DNA of 64,000 nucleotides from positions 2,336,807 through 2,400,806 of the forward strand of contig NZ_SDMK01000001.1 of NCBI RefSeq assembly GCF_004123295.1, given 5' to 3'. The position numbers were made by a program, and so were the translations under genes. Source of the stretch: Silvibacterium dinghuense (lineage in GTDB: Bacteria; Acidobacteriota; Terriglobia; Terriglobales; Acidobacteriaceae). How positions within the stretch are numbered: position 1 is the first letter of the stretch; each line of letters begins with the position of its first letter. This document shows positions 42,300 to 56,017 of the stretch, in pieces. The notes beneath the pieces are model-generated. The model searched no databases. It was not told where the DNA came from and saw nothing but the letters and a program-made list of their open reading frames with translations.

Positions 42300-42328
42300 T
42301 TGCAAAGATCGAGAAAAGCTGCTAGAAT
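42300..42328 (+). promoter_or_regulatory. rrn promoter P4
   Basis: TTGCAA (42300-42305), 17 bp, TAGAAT (42323-42328), 79 bp after P3. The spacer AGATCGAGAAAAGCTGC again contains GAAAAGC. It and P3 have the best -10 boxes in the array. Confidence 0.75.
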
Positions 42329-42688
42329 GAAAAAGGTTTGAGTGGTAAGGTTGCAAGAATGCTTCGCGGTGCGGGCTCTTGAGTCTGCCAGGTGGTAAGT
42401 AGCGAAGTGGATGTTCGACTCCGGCGCTGGGCGCCAAATAAAGCGAACAACCTACTGCAAGTTTGAGGAGTGAAGCTCCTCGCGTCTGAGCGGCAATGTC
42501 CGCCGCCGGCTGAGCCGGTTGACGATCTTTCAAAGTTTAGCGCGATGTTTTGCGACTGAGTCTCAAGCGAAAAGCTTGATGACGCAATCAAGAGACGCCT
42601 TCGGCTGCAGCTTAGAGCGCGCCGCTGGCACGCAGCTTCCTCCATAACCTGGTCGAGCGGGTTCGGCAAGATAAGCCGAAACGAAAGC

Positions 42689-42716
42689 TTGACAAGGCGG
42701 GCGAAGATGCGATACT
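42689..42716 (+). promoter_or_regulatory. rrn promoter P5 (distal, nearest 16S)
   Basis: Perfect -35 TTGACA (42689-42694), then 16 bp and GATACT (42711-42716), or 18 bp to TACTCT. It has a different spacer from P1-P4 and lies about 255 bp before 16S. Confidence 0.55.
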
Positions 42717-42823
42717 CTTAAAAAGTTGTCGCAAAACGAAAGCGCAACAAGTTCGAGGACGGCAGCAGTCAGATGACGCTGTTATCCCGATCCAAGCAAA
42801 CCGCTTAGGCGGTCCCTGCTAAG

Positions 42824-42836
42824 GATCTTTGACAAT
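42824..42836 (+). promoter_or_regulatory. boxA-like antitermination element before 16S
   Basis: GATCTTTGACAAT resembles bacterial boxA (core CTTTGACA). A near-identical GATGTTTGACAAC occurs before 23S at 45044-45056. NusB/NusE binding here would support rrn antitermination. Confidence 0.55.
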
Positions 42837-42972
42837 CAGGTTGAACATGCCAGTCGTGAGATGGAAGAAGATTACGGTCTAATCCTTCTCACAATATAGA
42901 CCTTCACGATCTTTCGAGCATCGTGAGGGCGGTTCGAGTCGATGACCTCCGTCATCGAACGAACTTCAGGTT

Positions 42973-44477
<1,505 letters not shown>

Positions 44478-44724
44478 AGAGAAACGGTTTCAAGTGTTAT
44501 CGATCCGCGTATCGCGGACTGCCTCGGCAGAGATAATGCTTTGTCACCCATCCCGAAGCCGGTTACCTGACCGGTAGACGGAAATACGGTTAGACCTTCT
44601 CTGACTTCTTCAGATTCCACGACGGTCAATCGGCGGCGTAGCCGCCTAGCATGTTCAACCTGGTCCTCGAAACTTCTCGAATGAGTAGGGAGACCAGCAA
44701 TCAGCCGGTAAGTTCGGCGATGCC

Positions 44725-44801
<77 letters not shown>

Positions 44802-44831
44802 TAGCTTCAAGGAATCCTGGTCAACAGGTAT

Positions 44832-44907
44832 GGGGCTGTAGCTCAGCTGGGAGAGCACCTGCTTTGCAAGCAGGGGGTCAGGAGTTCGATCCTCCTCAGC
44901 TCCACCA
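44832..44907 (+). tRNA. tRNA-Ala (TGC)
   Basis: 76 nt with CCA encoded. Acceptor GGGGCTG / CAGCTCC, anticodon loop TTTGCAA (TGC). It sits 30 nt after tRNA-Ile in the rRNA spacer. Confidence 0.97.
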
Positions 44908-45043
44908 ACCTTAAACTTCGAGCTGTTCAAAGATGGACAATCAGTCAAGACTGATGGTCGATCTTTGAGCAGGACAAGAAGCAGCAAGACCGCTTCGAAT
45001 CATGTTCAGCGCCTCAGGGCGGACGCAGTGAAAGCTGCGATCG

Positions 45044-45056
45044 GATGTTTGACAAC
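45044..45056 (+). promoter_or_regulatory. boxA-like element before 23S
   Basis: GATGTTTGACAAC, matching the element before 16S (GATCTTTGACAAT) in 11 of 13 positions. Confidence 0.5.
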
Positions 45057-45250
45057 GAAATCGATTGGGTAAATATATTACAAGGCTGAGCAACACCTCT
45101 GCCCGTCACTCGTAACGACGAGGCAGGGAGGTTGGTTAGTTGAGTGTCTTTAGATAAAGATCTAGGTAAAAGTTAAGCTGGTTTCAACCGGCATAACGAG
45201 TAACCAGGCGGCAAATGCATAGAGTGGCTCCTGTTTGGAGTTAATTCTAT

Positions 45251-48174
<2,924 letters not shown>

Positions 48175-48428
48175 AGAATTAACTCTGCACAGCAGCCGCT
48201 GTCGCAAAGACATTCAACAAGCCTTGTAATGGTCAGCAACATTGATAGTTCAGTAACAACCCAATCGATTTCGTTGTGAGATATTAGGCAGAACGTGGCG
48301 CCAGTTTGCTGCGGCTTTCCCGGGAGAACAAACCCGCTGACAAGCCCGGCTGCGGGAAAAACAACCCGCCAAGCGCCGACCAGGTTTAAGTTTCAAAGGC
48401 GTACTTGCTGTTGAATAGCGCCTTAAGT

Positions 48429-48548
<120 letters not shown>

Positions 48549-48561
48549 TAATCTCAAGCAA

Positions 48562-48588
48562 AGCCCGCTCCTCGGAGCGGGCTTTTTG
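48562..48588 (+). terminator. rRNA operon terminator
   Basis: AGCCCGCTC / GAGCGGGCTTTTT, 13 nt after 5S. Confidence 0.9.
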
Positions 48589-48609
48589 CGTTTAGACCTA
48601 TCTTTCATC

Positions 48610-48666
48610 GTTGTCATCCCGACCGCAGCTCACGCAGTGAGCGAAGTGGAGGGACCTGCGGTTTCT
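48610..48666. repeat. Module D copy
   Basis: GTTGTCATCCCGACCGCAGC, then GCGAAGTGGAGGGACCTGCG; the short form of module D, just after the rRNA terminator. Confidence 0.7.
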
Positions 48667-48749
48667 ATCCCTTTCCCCGTAGCTCTCTTTCATTGACAGA
48701 ACCATCTATTCGCATATGAAATGGAGTCGCGTTCAGCGCTTCCATATCC

Positions 48750-50216
48750 ATGACAAACAGACGAGACTTCCTCCGCTTGGCTTCTTCGGCCTCTGCCCTT
48801 ACCCTGCTTCCTGAAAGCACCTTCGCGGCTCCGCAACAGTCAGGCCGCATGCGTCACTCGCATCCGATGATCCCGGCTGCGGCGCCTATGCTCGAGCTGC
48901 AGCAGCGGTTTGTCGATCTCCGCTTCGGCATGTTTCTGCACTTCAACATGGCCACCTATCAGGATCGTGAATGGGGAGACCCGTCTTCTCCGGCTACGCT
49001 CTTCAATCCGACCAATCTCGATACCGACCAGTGGGCCGCCGCCGCGCAATCGGCTCAGATGACCTGGGGCTGCCTGACCACGCGTCATCACGACGGCTTC
49101 TGCCTCTGGCCGACGAAGACGCGTGGCGCGAATGTAGGGCAATCGCAGCCGGGGCTCGATATCGTTCGCCGCTATGTCGATTCCTTCCGCAAGGCCGGGC
49201 TGCGCGTCGGACTCTACTACTCGATCCTTTCCAAGCGCGATGACATCCGCCACTTCAACGTCACGCCCGAAAAGATCCAGCTCATCAAGGACCAGCTCAC
49301 CGAGCTGATGACCCAGTACGGCGAGATCGACATCCTCATCACCGATGGATGGGATGCGCCCTGGAGCCGCATCACCTATCAGGAAGTGCCCTTCCGCGAG
49401 ATCTACGATCTGGTGAAGTCGCACCAGCCGAACTGCCTGATCTGCGACCTGAACGCCAGTCAATATCCCACCGGCGGCCTCTACTACTCCGATATCAAGG
49501 CCTTCGAGCAGAACGCCGGCCAGAAGGTGCCTGCGCACAGCGATCTGCCCGCGCTCTCCTGTGTCACGCTCACCGACGGCTGGTTCTGGAAGCAGGCCGA
49601 CATCCACGGGCGCATCAAGTCGACGGAGACCGTCGTGAACGAATGGCTGGTGCCGCTCAACCAGCGCCACTGCAACCTGATTCTCAACGCCCCGCCCACG
49701 CGCGAAGGCCGCCTGGCGCCGAATGTCATCGCCCGCCTTGAAGAAATCGGCAAAGCCTGGAAGAAGCCCGCCGCACCCGAGCCGCTTGCCGAGCACATCG
49801 GCATCACCACGCCGAACCTTGCCACCGGCAAGCCCATCCACGCCAGCTCCTATCCTGACGGCGTAGGCCCCGACCAGGCCAATGACGGCAACTTCCACTC
49901 CAGCTGGTACGCCGAGAATCAGACGAGCTGCTGGCTCGAAGTCGACCTCAAGCAGCCTACCCGCTTCAACACCCTCAGTCTGGTCGAGCCGGTCGGCGCC
50001 TGGGACGACTACCCGCAGAGCCGCATCCGGAGCTACAGGTTTGAAGCCTTCACCGGCTCCGGCTGGACACCGCTCCTCTCCGGCGATGCGCCCGTACCCG
50101 CGACCATCCTGCGCCTGCCGAACGTTGCCACCGCCAGCCGCGTGCGCCTCTCCATCGAAGCCTCTGCCGCCGAACCGCATATCTCCGACCTCGGCATTTA
50201 CGACGAGCCGTTGTAA
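48750..50216 (+). CDS. Alpha-L-fucosidase, glycoside hydrolase family 29, Tat-exported, with F5/8-type C domain
   Basis: 488 residues. The Tat signal MTNRRDFLRLASSASALTLL is followed by the GH29 barrel: RFGMFLHFNMATYQDREWGD, LTTRHHDGFCLWPTKT (substrate His pair), GLRVGLYYSI and the nucleophile region YGEIDILITDGWDAPW (about 190-203). From about residue 350 (NLATGKPIHASSYPDG) a discoidin/CBM32-like sugar-binding domain follows with SCWLEVDLKQPTRFNTLSLVE. GH29 enzymes remove alpha-L-fucose from plant xyloglucan or glycans; periplasmic action is inferred from the signal. Single gene. Confidence 0.92.
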   Translation: MTNRRDFLRLASSASALTLLPESTFAAPQQSGRMRHSHPMIPAAAPMLELQQRFVDLRFGMFLHFNMATYQDREWGDPSSPATLFNPTNLDTDQWAAAAQSAQMTWGCLTTRHHDGFCLWPTKTRGANVGQSQPGLDIVRRYVDSFRKAGLRVGLYYSILSKRDDIRHFNVTPEKIQLIKDQLTELMTQYGEIDILITDGWDAPWSRITYQEVPFREIYDLVKSHQPNCLICDLNASQYPTGGLYYSDIKAFEQNAGQKVPAHSDLPALSCVTLTDGWFWKQADIHGRIKSTETVVNEWLVPLNQRHCNLILNAPPTREGRLAPNVIARLEEIGKAWKKPAAPEPLAEHIGITTPNLATGKPIHASSYPDGVGPDQANDGNFHSSWYAENQTSCWLEVDLKQPTRFNTLSLVEPVGAWDDYPQSRIRSYRFEAFTGSGWTPLLSGDAPVPATILRLPNVATASRVRLSIEASAAEPHISDLGIYDEPL

Positions 50217-50526
50217 GAGGTGGGGAGAGACCTGCGGTTTCTCTTCGCCGGGAGCAAGGCTGCCAATGCTTGTATCAGGGCACGGCTTCAGCCGTGCCAT
50301 AAGAATGTTTTGAAAGAAGGGCTTCAGCCCCTGCGGCAATATGCCGGGTGCTCCATGCAAGCCTGCCGCTGGCTTGAGTGGGGACGAATGCCCCAGACCC
50401 CGTCATCCCGGCCGCTGTGGAGGCGCCTGCGGTTGTTCTATCCCACGTTTCAACATCGAGACGCAGGGCACCCGTCTTCCGCGTGCATCCTACCGGTTGA
50501 TAGCAACCAACCACAGGTGAGCTCGA
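50217..50526. repeat. Mosaic repeat block: G, H, C-like
   Basis: Module G (GGGCACGGCTTCAGCCGTGC; AAGGGCTTCAGCCCCT) at 50277-50336, module H (GCCTGCCGCTGGCTTGAGTG, then GGGACGAATG) at about 50360-50390, and an inverted module C variant (CCCACGTTTCAACATCGAGA, then GCAGGGCACCCG) at 50442-50479. No gene is visible in this 310-bp gap. Confidence 0.75.
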
Positions 50527-52200
50527 TTGAAACTGCAGCGGACCCTCTTGTTTTCGAGTGTGCTGATGACTTTGTGCTTCGGGATGTACGCGGAGAGCCC
50601 GGAACAACACAGGCCGGATGAAGTCATCGGGAATGGAGCGTACGCAGTGCGTCCGCTTTTGCAGGACCCGGTGACGCAGGCCGCATGGGCTAACAAGCCG
50701 TATCGCCTTCTCCTCTACAAAGGAAACCAGGCTATTGCGGATTACGAAGGCATGACCAGCAGCGATGGCCATACGCTGACGCTGCGCTCTCCCGTGCCGA
50801 TTGCCGATGCCGACATCTCGGCCAGGCCGCTGATCGGGCAGGGAGCATTCAAGGCCTTTATGCAGCTGGTGCAGCCTTCCGGCAAGTCTCTCGCGCATCA
50901 TGGCTATCTCTTTTCGTTCGGCGGCCGGTTTTTCCTGGGGCGCTCCGACCAGCGCGGCGACACGGCTGAAGTCCGTTTCGACAGGAGCCTGCCTTTGAAC
51001 ATCTATCCCCTGGACGTGGAAGGCGTCAGTGGATGGCAGCAGGAGGCGGCCATCCTGAATGCGACTCTGACGGCAGCCTCTGCTGCGGAGCGGATCGCGC
51101 TCATCGAAAAGGCGCTCGCCTATGGACAGGCACACGGGAAAGAAGAGAGTGTAACCGGCCATCTCTCGGCTGCCTTGCTGGAAGGGGAGCTGGACAACGC
51201 GATCGAGGCGCCGGAGATGCTGTCCTCTGTCGAAAAGCGCATGATCGCCGCGAAGCTGCAGAGAGAATCCGCGGACGAAACAGGTGCGGAGAAGGCTGCG
51301 GAGCCGCCGGTCGCGCAACATCTGGAAGCCGTGGTCGAGACTCTGCAAAAGGAGCAGGAGGCGGGGCTTGGCCACTTTGACCTGCAGGGGTTTGCGATGC
51401 AGACTGCCCTCACCCTCGCGCAGCGCATTCCGCCCTCCGATCGGGAGAGCACGGCCGGCTCCCTCCTGTTTCTTGGCCAGATACTCGTAAAGCAACAACA
51501 CGCGGAGCTCGCCACGCAGCTTCTTCACGCCAGCGAGTGGGATGAGAGGATAGCTCCGGGTAGGGACGGCATAGGCTTGCTGCTGCTCCAGTCCCGGATC
51601 GCCGCAGACCGCGGAGACGCGGCAGCGGCCGGGCAGTTATTCTCCATGGCAAATTTCGTGGGCGGCATGCAGGACTCGGACAGCGACGCTGCCGAGGCTG
51701 CGAAGCTGCTCGATGCCGCGCGCAAGAGCTTTCCCCAGGTGCCTCCACGCACCATGCTCGTTACCGCGCAGGCCCTTGCCGAGCTGCGCACGCATTGCCT
51801 GCAGTCGCGGGAAGACGATGCGCCGATCTTCTGGCTCGGAGATGCAGACGGCCCGGATGCGGATTCCGTAATGACCATCGCGGAAATGCAGCGGACAGCG
51901 GCACTGGACGCGGTGTTATCCCACGGCACGCTCGCTCCCGGAGAGTATGCTCTGTCCGGCCGTTGCGGAACCTCTGCAGGCAAGGTGCGCATCACGGAGG
52001 AAGATCTGAAGACCATCCGCAACCTGTCCGTTATGGAATCGATGATGTTTGTGAAAGACAGGCCTTCCGGCGAGGACGCGCGCGGAGCCATACTCCATCT
52101 GAAATCTGCTCTGCTGGCTTATCTGCAATACGCCCAGCTTGCGCCCGGACGCTACGCGATGAACAAGACGCTCGAAAAGCTCGATCTCAAGCTGATGTAA
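50527..52200 (+). CDS. Unknown exported protein (557 aa)
   Basis: It starts with TTG at 50527; AGGTGAG five bases upstream supports this. The signal peptide is MKLQRTLLFSSVLMTLCFGM (cleaved near YAES). Region 30-150 looks like a beta-rich domain (NKPYRLLLYKGNQAIADYEG, GYLFSFGGRFFLGRSD). About 170-420 is alpha-helical with TPR-like spacing (AAERIALIEKALAYGQAHGK; STAGSLLFLGQILVKQQHAELATQLLHASEW; GIGLLLLQSRIAADRGDAAA). The rest is mixed. I do not recognise a family. The helical repeats suggest a periplasmic scaffold role; that is inference. Confidence 0.75.
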   Translation: MKLQRTLLFSSVLMTLCFGMYAESPEQHRPDEVIGNGAYAVRPLLQDPVTQAAWANKPYRLLLYKGNQAIADYEGMTSSDGHTLTLRSPVPIADADISARPLIGQGAFKAFMQLVQPSGKSLAHHGYLFSFGGRFFLGRSDQRGDTAEVRFDRSLPLNIYPLDVEGVSGWQQEAAILNATLTAASAAERIALIEKALAYGQAHGKEESVTGHLSAALLEGELDNAIEAPEMLSSVEKRMIAAKLQRESADETGAEKAAEPPVAQHLEAVVETLQKEQEAGLGHFDLQGFAMQTALTLAQRIPPSDRESTAGSLLFLGQILVKQQHAELATQLLHASEWDERIAPGRDGIGLLLLQSRIAADRGDAAAAGQLFSMANFVGGMQDSDSDAAEAAKLLDAARKSFPQVPPRTMLVTAQALAELRTHCLQSREDDAPIFWLGDADGPDADSVMTIAEMQRTAALDAVLSHGTLAPGEYALSGRCGTSAGKVRITEEDLKTIRNLSVMESMMFVKDRPSGEDARGAILHLKSALLAYLQYAQLAPGRYAMNKTLEKLDLKLM

Positions 52201-52240
52201 TCCGTTCATCTCGTGGGCGCACGCGAGGGCTCTCTGTGCG

Positions 52241-52753
52241 TCAAGGCTTGGCCGTCGATGCGCTGTATGCAAATTTGCCGATCATCAGGTTCGCCTGATC
52301 GCTATCGGCTGGTTGAAGCTCGTACCTGCGTGTCTGCCACATGAAATTTCTGATCCGGAAGTAGTAGGTTTTCCCAGGCTCGGCGTTGAAATGGATCAGT
52401 TCGGTCACTGGACTTAGAAGGTGGTCCTGGGAACTGATGCAGGCATGATGCTCTCCGCCAGCGACATCGACAGAAAACCAGGATTCATTGACGACCGCGC
52501 CCGACCAATGGCCATCCATCCCCACCCTGGTAATTAGCTTTCTGCCCACGCCAAGCGGGTCGGACGAGCCTACATCCTGAATGAAGTAAACCCGCGCCAT
52601 TTGCGGGTCGAGAGGTGACGGCGCTGGTATGTTCTTCACCTGGTGCGCGTCGTAACTTACATGCGAAGGTCCGCAGGCTCTCTGTAGATACACACTGGCA
52701 TCCTCCGCATAAAGAGGAGCGCTGAGCAGAAGCAAGAAGAGAAGCAGCCGCAT
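52241..52753 (-). CDS. DUF2846-like exported protein
   Basis: 170 residues from the ATG at 52753 (MRLLLFLLLLSAPLYAEDAS), chosen because GAGGGGG lies six bases upstream. After the signal peptide the sequence contains QMARVYFIQDVGSSDPLGVG, GVGRKLITRVGMDGHWSGAV and EPGKTYYFRIRNFMWQTRRY. These match the beta-sandwich DUF2846 pattern (RxYxxR...PGxTYYFR). The biological role of the family is unknown. It is convergent with the 557-residue protein. Confidence 0.75.
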   Translation of the reverse strand: MRLLLFLLLLSAPLYAEDASVYLQRACGPSHVSYDAHQVKNIPAPSPLDPQMARVYFIQDVGSSDPLGVGRKLITRVGMDGHWSGAVVNESWFSVDVAGGEHHACISSQDHLLSPVTELIHFNAEPGKTYYFRIRNFMWQTRRYELQPADSDQANLMIGKFAYSASTAKP

Positions 52754-53033
52754 ATCCATCCCCCTCATCGATCCCTGATCGATGGCCTTACCGATGCCAG
52801 GCCGATCTCTCGAAGCAGCCGGATGAAATCTGGCACGCGTGCAGAGATCTCCGGCAACAGCCACGATGGAATGCCCGCTGCAGCAGGGCTCATCCCCACT
52901 GGATGACGGGAGAGAACGCAACAAAGTTGCAGGAATGGAATTGCTTCGAGAGCATCCGGCGATTTTGTCACTCTTCTGGTTACAAAATCGCCGACAGCCG
53001 CTTACGCAGGGCCTTCCCGCGTGCGGCGCTCCT

Positions 53034-54404
53034 CTATTTCTGTGTCATCGTCACTTCGGGAAACGGGTGCGGATTGCCGTCGAGCAGCGGCGACGCTTTG
53101 CCGCGCAGCGTCTGGTCGAAGAAGGCCAGCGTCAGCGCACGCAGGATGGCGTATTCGCGGTACGCGGGGATGCTCCCGATATCGGAAAACCGGCGCAGCG
53201 GAGAGTACAGGCTCCGGTCGGTGAAGCTCGAGTGCGTGCTGCCGTGCAGGTTCGCATAGCGCGCATGGGACTTCGCCAGCATCGTCGCGTCACGCATATC
53301 GAGCAGGTGATTATTGAGCACGAACGGATCCTTCAGCGCCTCGGCCGTGGGGTTGTCGATATCCTCTTCGATCATCATCAGCGGCTTGTTCAGCGCTTCG
53401 GCCGCATGCGGTCCCCAGAACGAGCCATCCATATCGAGCGCGGCCTTCACCCGGGAATCCGTCCGCGCCGTCTCGACCGACACCGCGCCGCCGAAGGAGT
53501 GTCCCAGCGCGCCGACGCGCGTCAGGTCGATGCGCCGGTAGAACGGGCTGGCCGGATCGGCATTCCAGCGTGTCAGCTCGTCCAGCACGAAGCGGTCATC
53601 GTCGGCCTGGATCGCCAGATGCTGCGCGGCAACAGCATCCAGCTGCGCCAGCGTATGCGTCTCGAAGTCCAGCACCTCGCCGTCGACCGGTTTCTCTACG
53701 TGCCCATCAGCAAAGAGCGTAGGGCCCGAGTTGCCGGTGTGGTCGATGCCCACGACCAGGTAGCCGTGGCTGGCCAGCTCTTCGGTCAGATAGGTGTAGT
53801 AGGTTCTCCGTCCGCCCCATGCCGGGTTCAGCAGCAGCACCGGCATCGGTGCCGCGCCCGCTGCAAACGGCGCATTCCAGCGGGAGTGCGTCCACAGCAC
53901 AGCCTGGTAGGTCGATTTGAGCTCGGTCTCCTTCAGTCGCCGGTAGGCGGCGCGCCGTCCGCCGTGTGCTTCGGCCGGATACCACACCTGGATCACCAGC
54001 CGCCGCTGTCCATCCGGCTCAGCAAAGCGTGCGTCCACGGGATGAGGATTCGTCACTTCAAGAACACGGGTGCCGATGGCATACGATCCGGTCGGCGCCG
54101 GCAGGCGAAACATCGGAAGCATCCAGGAAGCGATTGTCGAAGCGATTGTCGCCGCAAGGAGCAGCACCAGCAGTCCGCAGACTGCCGCGCGCCTGCGGCA
54201 CAGGAGCGCAAGCGGCAGCAGCAGCGCCGCCAGATACGCCGGAGCCATCTGCCAGTGTGGTCCTTCGATGCCGAGATGCAGCGCCAGCACCAGCAGTCCT
54301 GCCGCAGCCAGCCAGCTTCGCCCTCGAGGATGCCCATCGCGCCGCCACAGCAGCCACAGGCCCAGCAGCAACACGCCAACCAGCAGCTCTTCCAGCGGAC
54401 GCAC
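53034..54404 (-). CDS. PAF-acetylhydrolase-like alpha/beta hydrolase with N-terminal membrane domain
   Basis: 456 residues from the GTG at 54404; GGAGG about ten bases upstream fits poorly, and a GTG at 54458 is in frame. Three to four membrane helices (about 5-105) precede the hydrolase: RRLVIQVWYPAEAHGGRRAA, MPVLLLNPAWGGRRTYYTYL, GYLVVGIDHTGNSG, the nucleophile elbow VGALGHSFGGAVSVETA, and a C-terminal region with STHSSFTDRS (His). It resembles the plasma PAF-acetylhydrolase/lipase group (PF03403). Its N-terminus is antisense to a remnant of an arsC 3' end (54381-54440), so its 5' end may be rearranged. Confidence 0.82.
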   Translation of the reverse strand: MRPLEELLVGVLLLGLWLLWRRDGHPRGRSWLAAAGLLVLALHLGIEGPHWQMAPAYLAALLLPLALLCRRRAAVCGLLVLLLAATIASTIASWMLPMFRLPAPTGSYAIGTRVLEVTNPHPVDARFAEPDGQRRLVIQVWYPAEAHGGRRAAYRRLKETELKSTYQAVLWTHSRWNAPFAAGAAPMPVLLLNPAWGGRRTYYTYLTEELASHGYLVVGIDHTGNSGPTLFADGHVEKPVDGEVLDFETHTLAQLDAVAAQHLAIQADDDRFVLDELTRWNADPASPFYRRIDLTRVGALGHSFGGAVSVETARTDSRVKAALDMDGSFWGPHAAEALNKPLMMIEEDIDNPTAEALKDPFVLNNHLLDMRDATMLAKSHARYANLHGSTHSSFTDRSLYSPLRRFSDIGSIPAYREYAILRALTLAFFDQTLRGKASPLLDGNPHPFPEVTMTQK

Positions 54405-54440
54405 GCCTTCGTTTCCTCCGGGGACTCCATGCCAGACTAA
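54381..54440 (+). pseudogene. 3' remnant of an arsC gene
   Basis: The plus strand reads QQLFQRTHAFVSSGDSMPD then TAA. The intact arsC ends [19 protein letters not shown] then TAA, so about 15 of 19 residues and the stop agree. At DNA level 54383-54454 matches 56501-56572. Upstream of this short piece no more ArsC sequence is visible. Confidence 0.75.
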
Positions 54441-54491
54441 ACCCTGCTTCCGGCGCACGCCTCGGGATGGTCATCCCGGCCGCCACGGCGA

Positions 54492-55592
54492 TCAACCGGC
54501 TTCCCTGGAGCCATCTGCCTCTTGATAGAGCCGCTGCTTCAACCAGAATGCGACGTGCACCAGCCCGATCAGGGCCGGTACTTCAATCAAAGGGCCGACG
54601 ACTCCGACAAAGGCTTCGCCGGAATTGAGGCCGAAGACCGCCACGGCGACGGCGATCGCCAGCTCGAAGTTGTTCCCCGCCGCGGTGAAGGACAGCGTAG
54701 CCGATTGCGCATAGTCTGCCCCGAGCCGTTTGCCCATCGCAAAGCTGACCAGGAACATGACGAGGAAATAGATCACGAGCGGGATCGCGATCCTGACAAC
54801 ATCGAGCGGCAGGCGCACGATCAGGTCGCCCTTGAGCGAGAACATCACGAGAATGGTGAAGAGCAGGGCAACCAGCGTCAGGGGGCTGATGCGGGGAACA
54901 AAGCGGGTCCGGTACCAATCTTCTCCCTTGGTCTGGATCAGCAGAAACCGCGTGAGGAACCCGGCCACAAACGGCACGCCAAGATACAGGCCGACGCTCT
55001 TTGCAATGTCGCCTATGCCAATCGAAACAACGCTCGCGGCAAGACCGAACCACTTCGGGAGCACGGCCAGGAACAGCCACGCGTAGAGGCTGTAGAAGAG
55101 CACCTGGAAGATGCTGTTGATGGCGACAAGCCCGGCGACATAATCCGTGTCGCCTTCGGCCAGCTCATTCCACACCAGCACCATGGCAATGCAGCGTGCG
55201 ATGCCGATCAGGATCAGGCCACGCATGTAAGCCGGCTCGCTTCGCAGGCAAACGATCGCGAGTCCGAACATCAGCACCGGCCCGATCAGCCAGTTCTGAA
55301 CGAGCGAGAGCCCCAGCACGCGCTTGTTGCGGAAGACCTCTCCAAGCTTTTCGTAGCGGACCTTTGCCAGCGGCGGAAACATCATGAGGATGAGTCCGAC
55401 AGCGATAGGAATGTTGGTGGTTCCGCGCTGGAAACGGTTTACGAATGCCGCGGAGGATGGGAGAAAATGACCGGTCCCGACGCCGATCGCCATGGCGAGG
55501 AAGATCCAGAGAGTGAGAAAGCGGTCCAGAAACGAGAGCTGTTTCCGCGCTGCCGGTGTGCAGACCTGGCCGTGTGCGACAGGGGCGGCCAT
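54492..55592 (-). CDS. Arsenite efflux permease, ACR3 family
   Basis: 366 residues from the ATG at 55592. Ten hydrophobic helices; family landmarks are [40 protein letters not shown], the essential-Cys helix [19 protein letters not shown] and [20 protein letters not shown] with [23 protein letters not shown]3 exports As(III) through the inner membrane using the proton motive force. The start codon overlaps the arsR stop as TGATG, so translation is coupled. A long upstream in-frame extension lies over arsR and is not real. Confidence 0.95.
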   Translation of the reverse strand: MAAPVAHGQVCTPAARKQLSFLDRFLTLWIFLAMAIGVGTGHFLPSSAAFVNRFQRGTTNIPIAVGLILMMFPPLAKVRYEKLGEVFRNKRVLGLSLVQNWLIGPVLMFGLAIVCLRSEPAYMRGLILIGIARCIAMVLVWNELAEGDTDYVAGLVAINSIFQVLFYSLYAWLFLAVLPKWFGLAASVVSIGIGDIAKSVGLYLGVPFVAGFLTRFLLIQTKGEDWYRTRFVPRISPLTLVALLFTILVMFSLKGDLIVRLPLDVVRIAIPLVIYFLVMFLVSFAMGKRLGADYAQSATLSFTAAGNNFELAIAVAVAVFGLNSGEAFVGVVGPLIEVPALIGLVHVAFWLKQRLYQEADGSREAG

Positions 55593-56014
55593 CAGCAGGA
55601 CTCGCAGCACGGTTCGGAAATCGCCGCCGGAACCGGCGCGCCTGCGAGAGCATATTTCGCCGGTGCGCAGCAGGCTTTGATCAGCCGCGCCCGGTCGGCC
55701 TGCATGGCCTTCTCCTCTTGCAGCGAATCGAGCGTCTGCCGGAGAATCCGGGTTGCGCCAGGATGCGATGGCGCCACGATGCGATAGTGCATCCACTTGC
55801 CCTCGCGCCGGGCCGAGACGATGCCCGCCTTGCGCAGGTAGGCGAGGTGCCGGGAGATCTTCGGTTGAGGCGCGTCCAGGATTTCGACGAAGTAGCAGAC
55901 GCAGACCTCCTGCTCTCCCATGAGGTTGAGCAGGCGCAGGCGGGTCCTGTCTCCCAGCGCCTGGAAGAACTGTTCCATGTTGAACGCTACGTTGAACTCT
56001 GCTTTGCGGGGCAT
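55592..56014 (-). CDS. arsR: Arsenical-resistance repressor ArsR
   Basis: 140 residues from the ATG at 56014; Met at 55978 is an alternative start. The winged helix (about 12-95) contains [20 protein letters not shown] with the As(III)-sensing Cys38 and Cys40, [20 protein letters not shown] (recognition helix) and the beta-wing [12 protein letters not shown]. The C-terminal tail carries two further Cys clusters (KACCAPAK and EPCCESC), unusual for the family. It represses acr3-arsR and probably arsC from the shared control region 56018-56060. A TATATA -10 box ends seven bases before 56014, so the mRNA may be leaderless. Confidence 0.93.
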   Translation of the reverse strand: MPRKAEFNVAFNMEQFFQALGDRTRLRLLNLMGEQEVCVCYFVEILDAPQPKISRHLAYLRKAGIVSARREGKWMHYRIVAPSHPGATRILRQTLDSLQEEKAMQADRARLIKACCAPAKYALAGAPVPAAISEPCCESC

Positions 56015-56017
56015 ACA

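Noticed and set aside
48840..50360. Minus-strand frame of about 500 codons opposite the fucosidase
   Set aside because: Antisense shadow of GH29; no ribosome site or motif.
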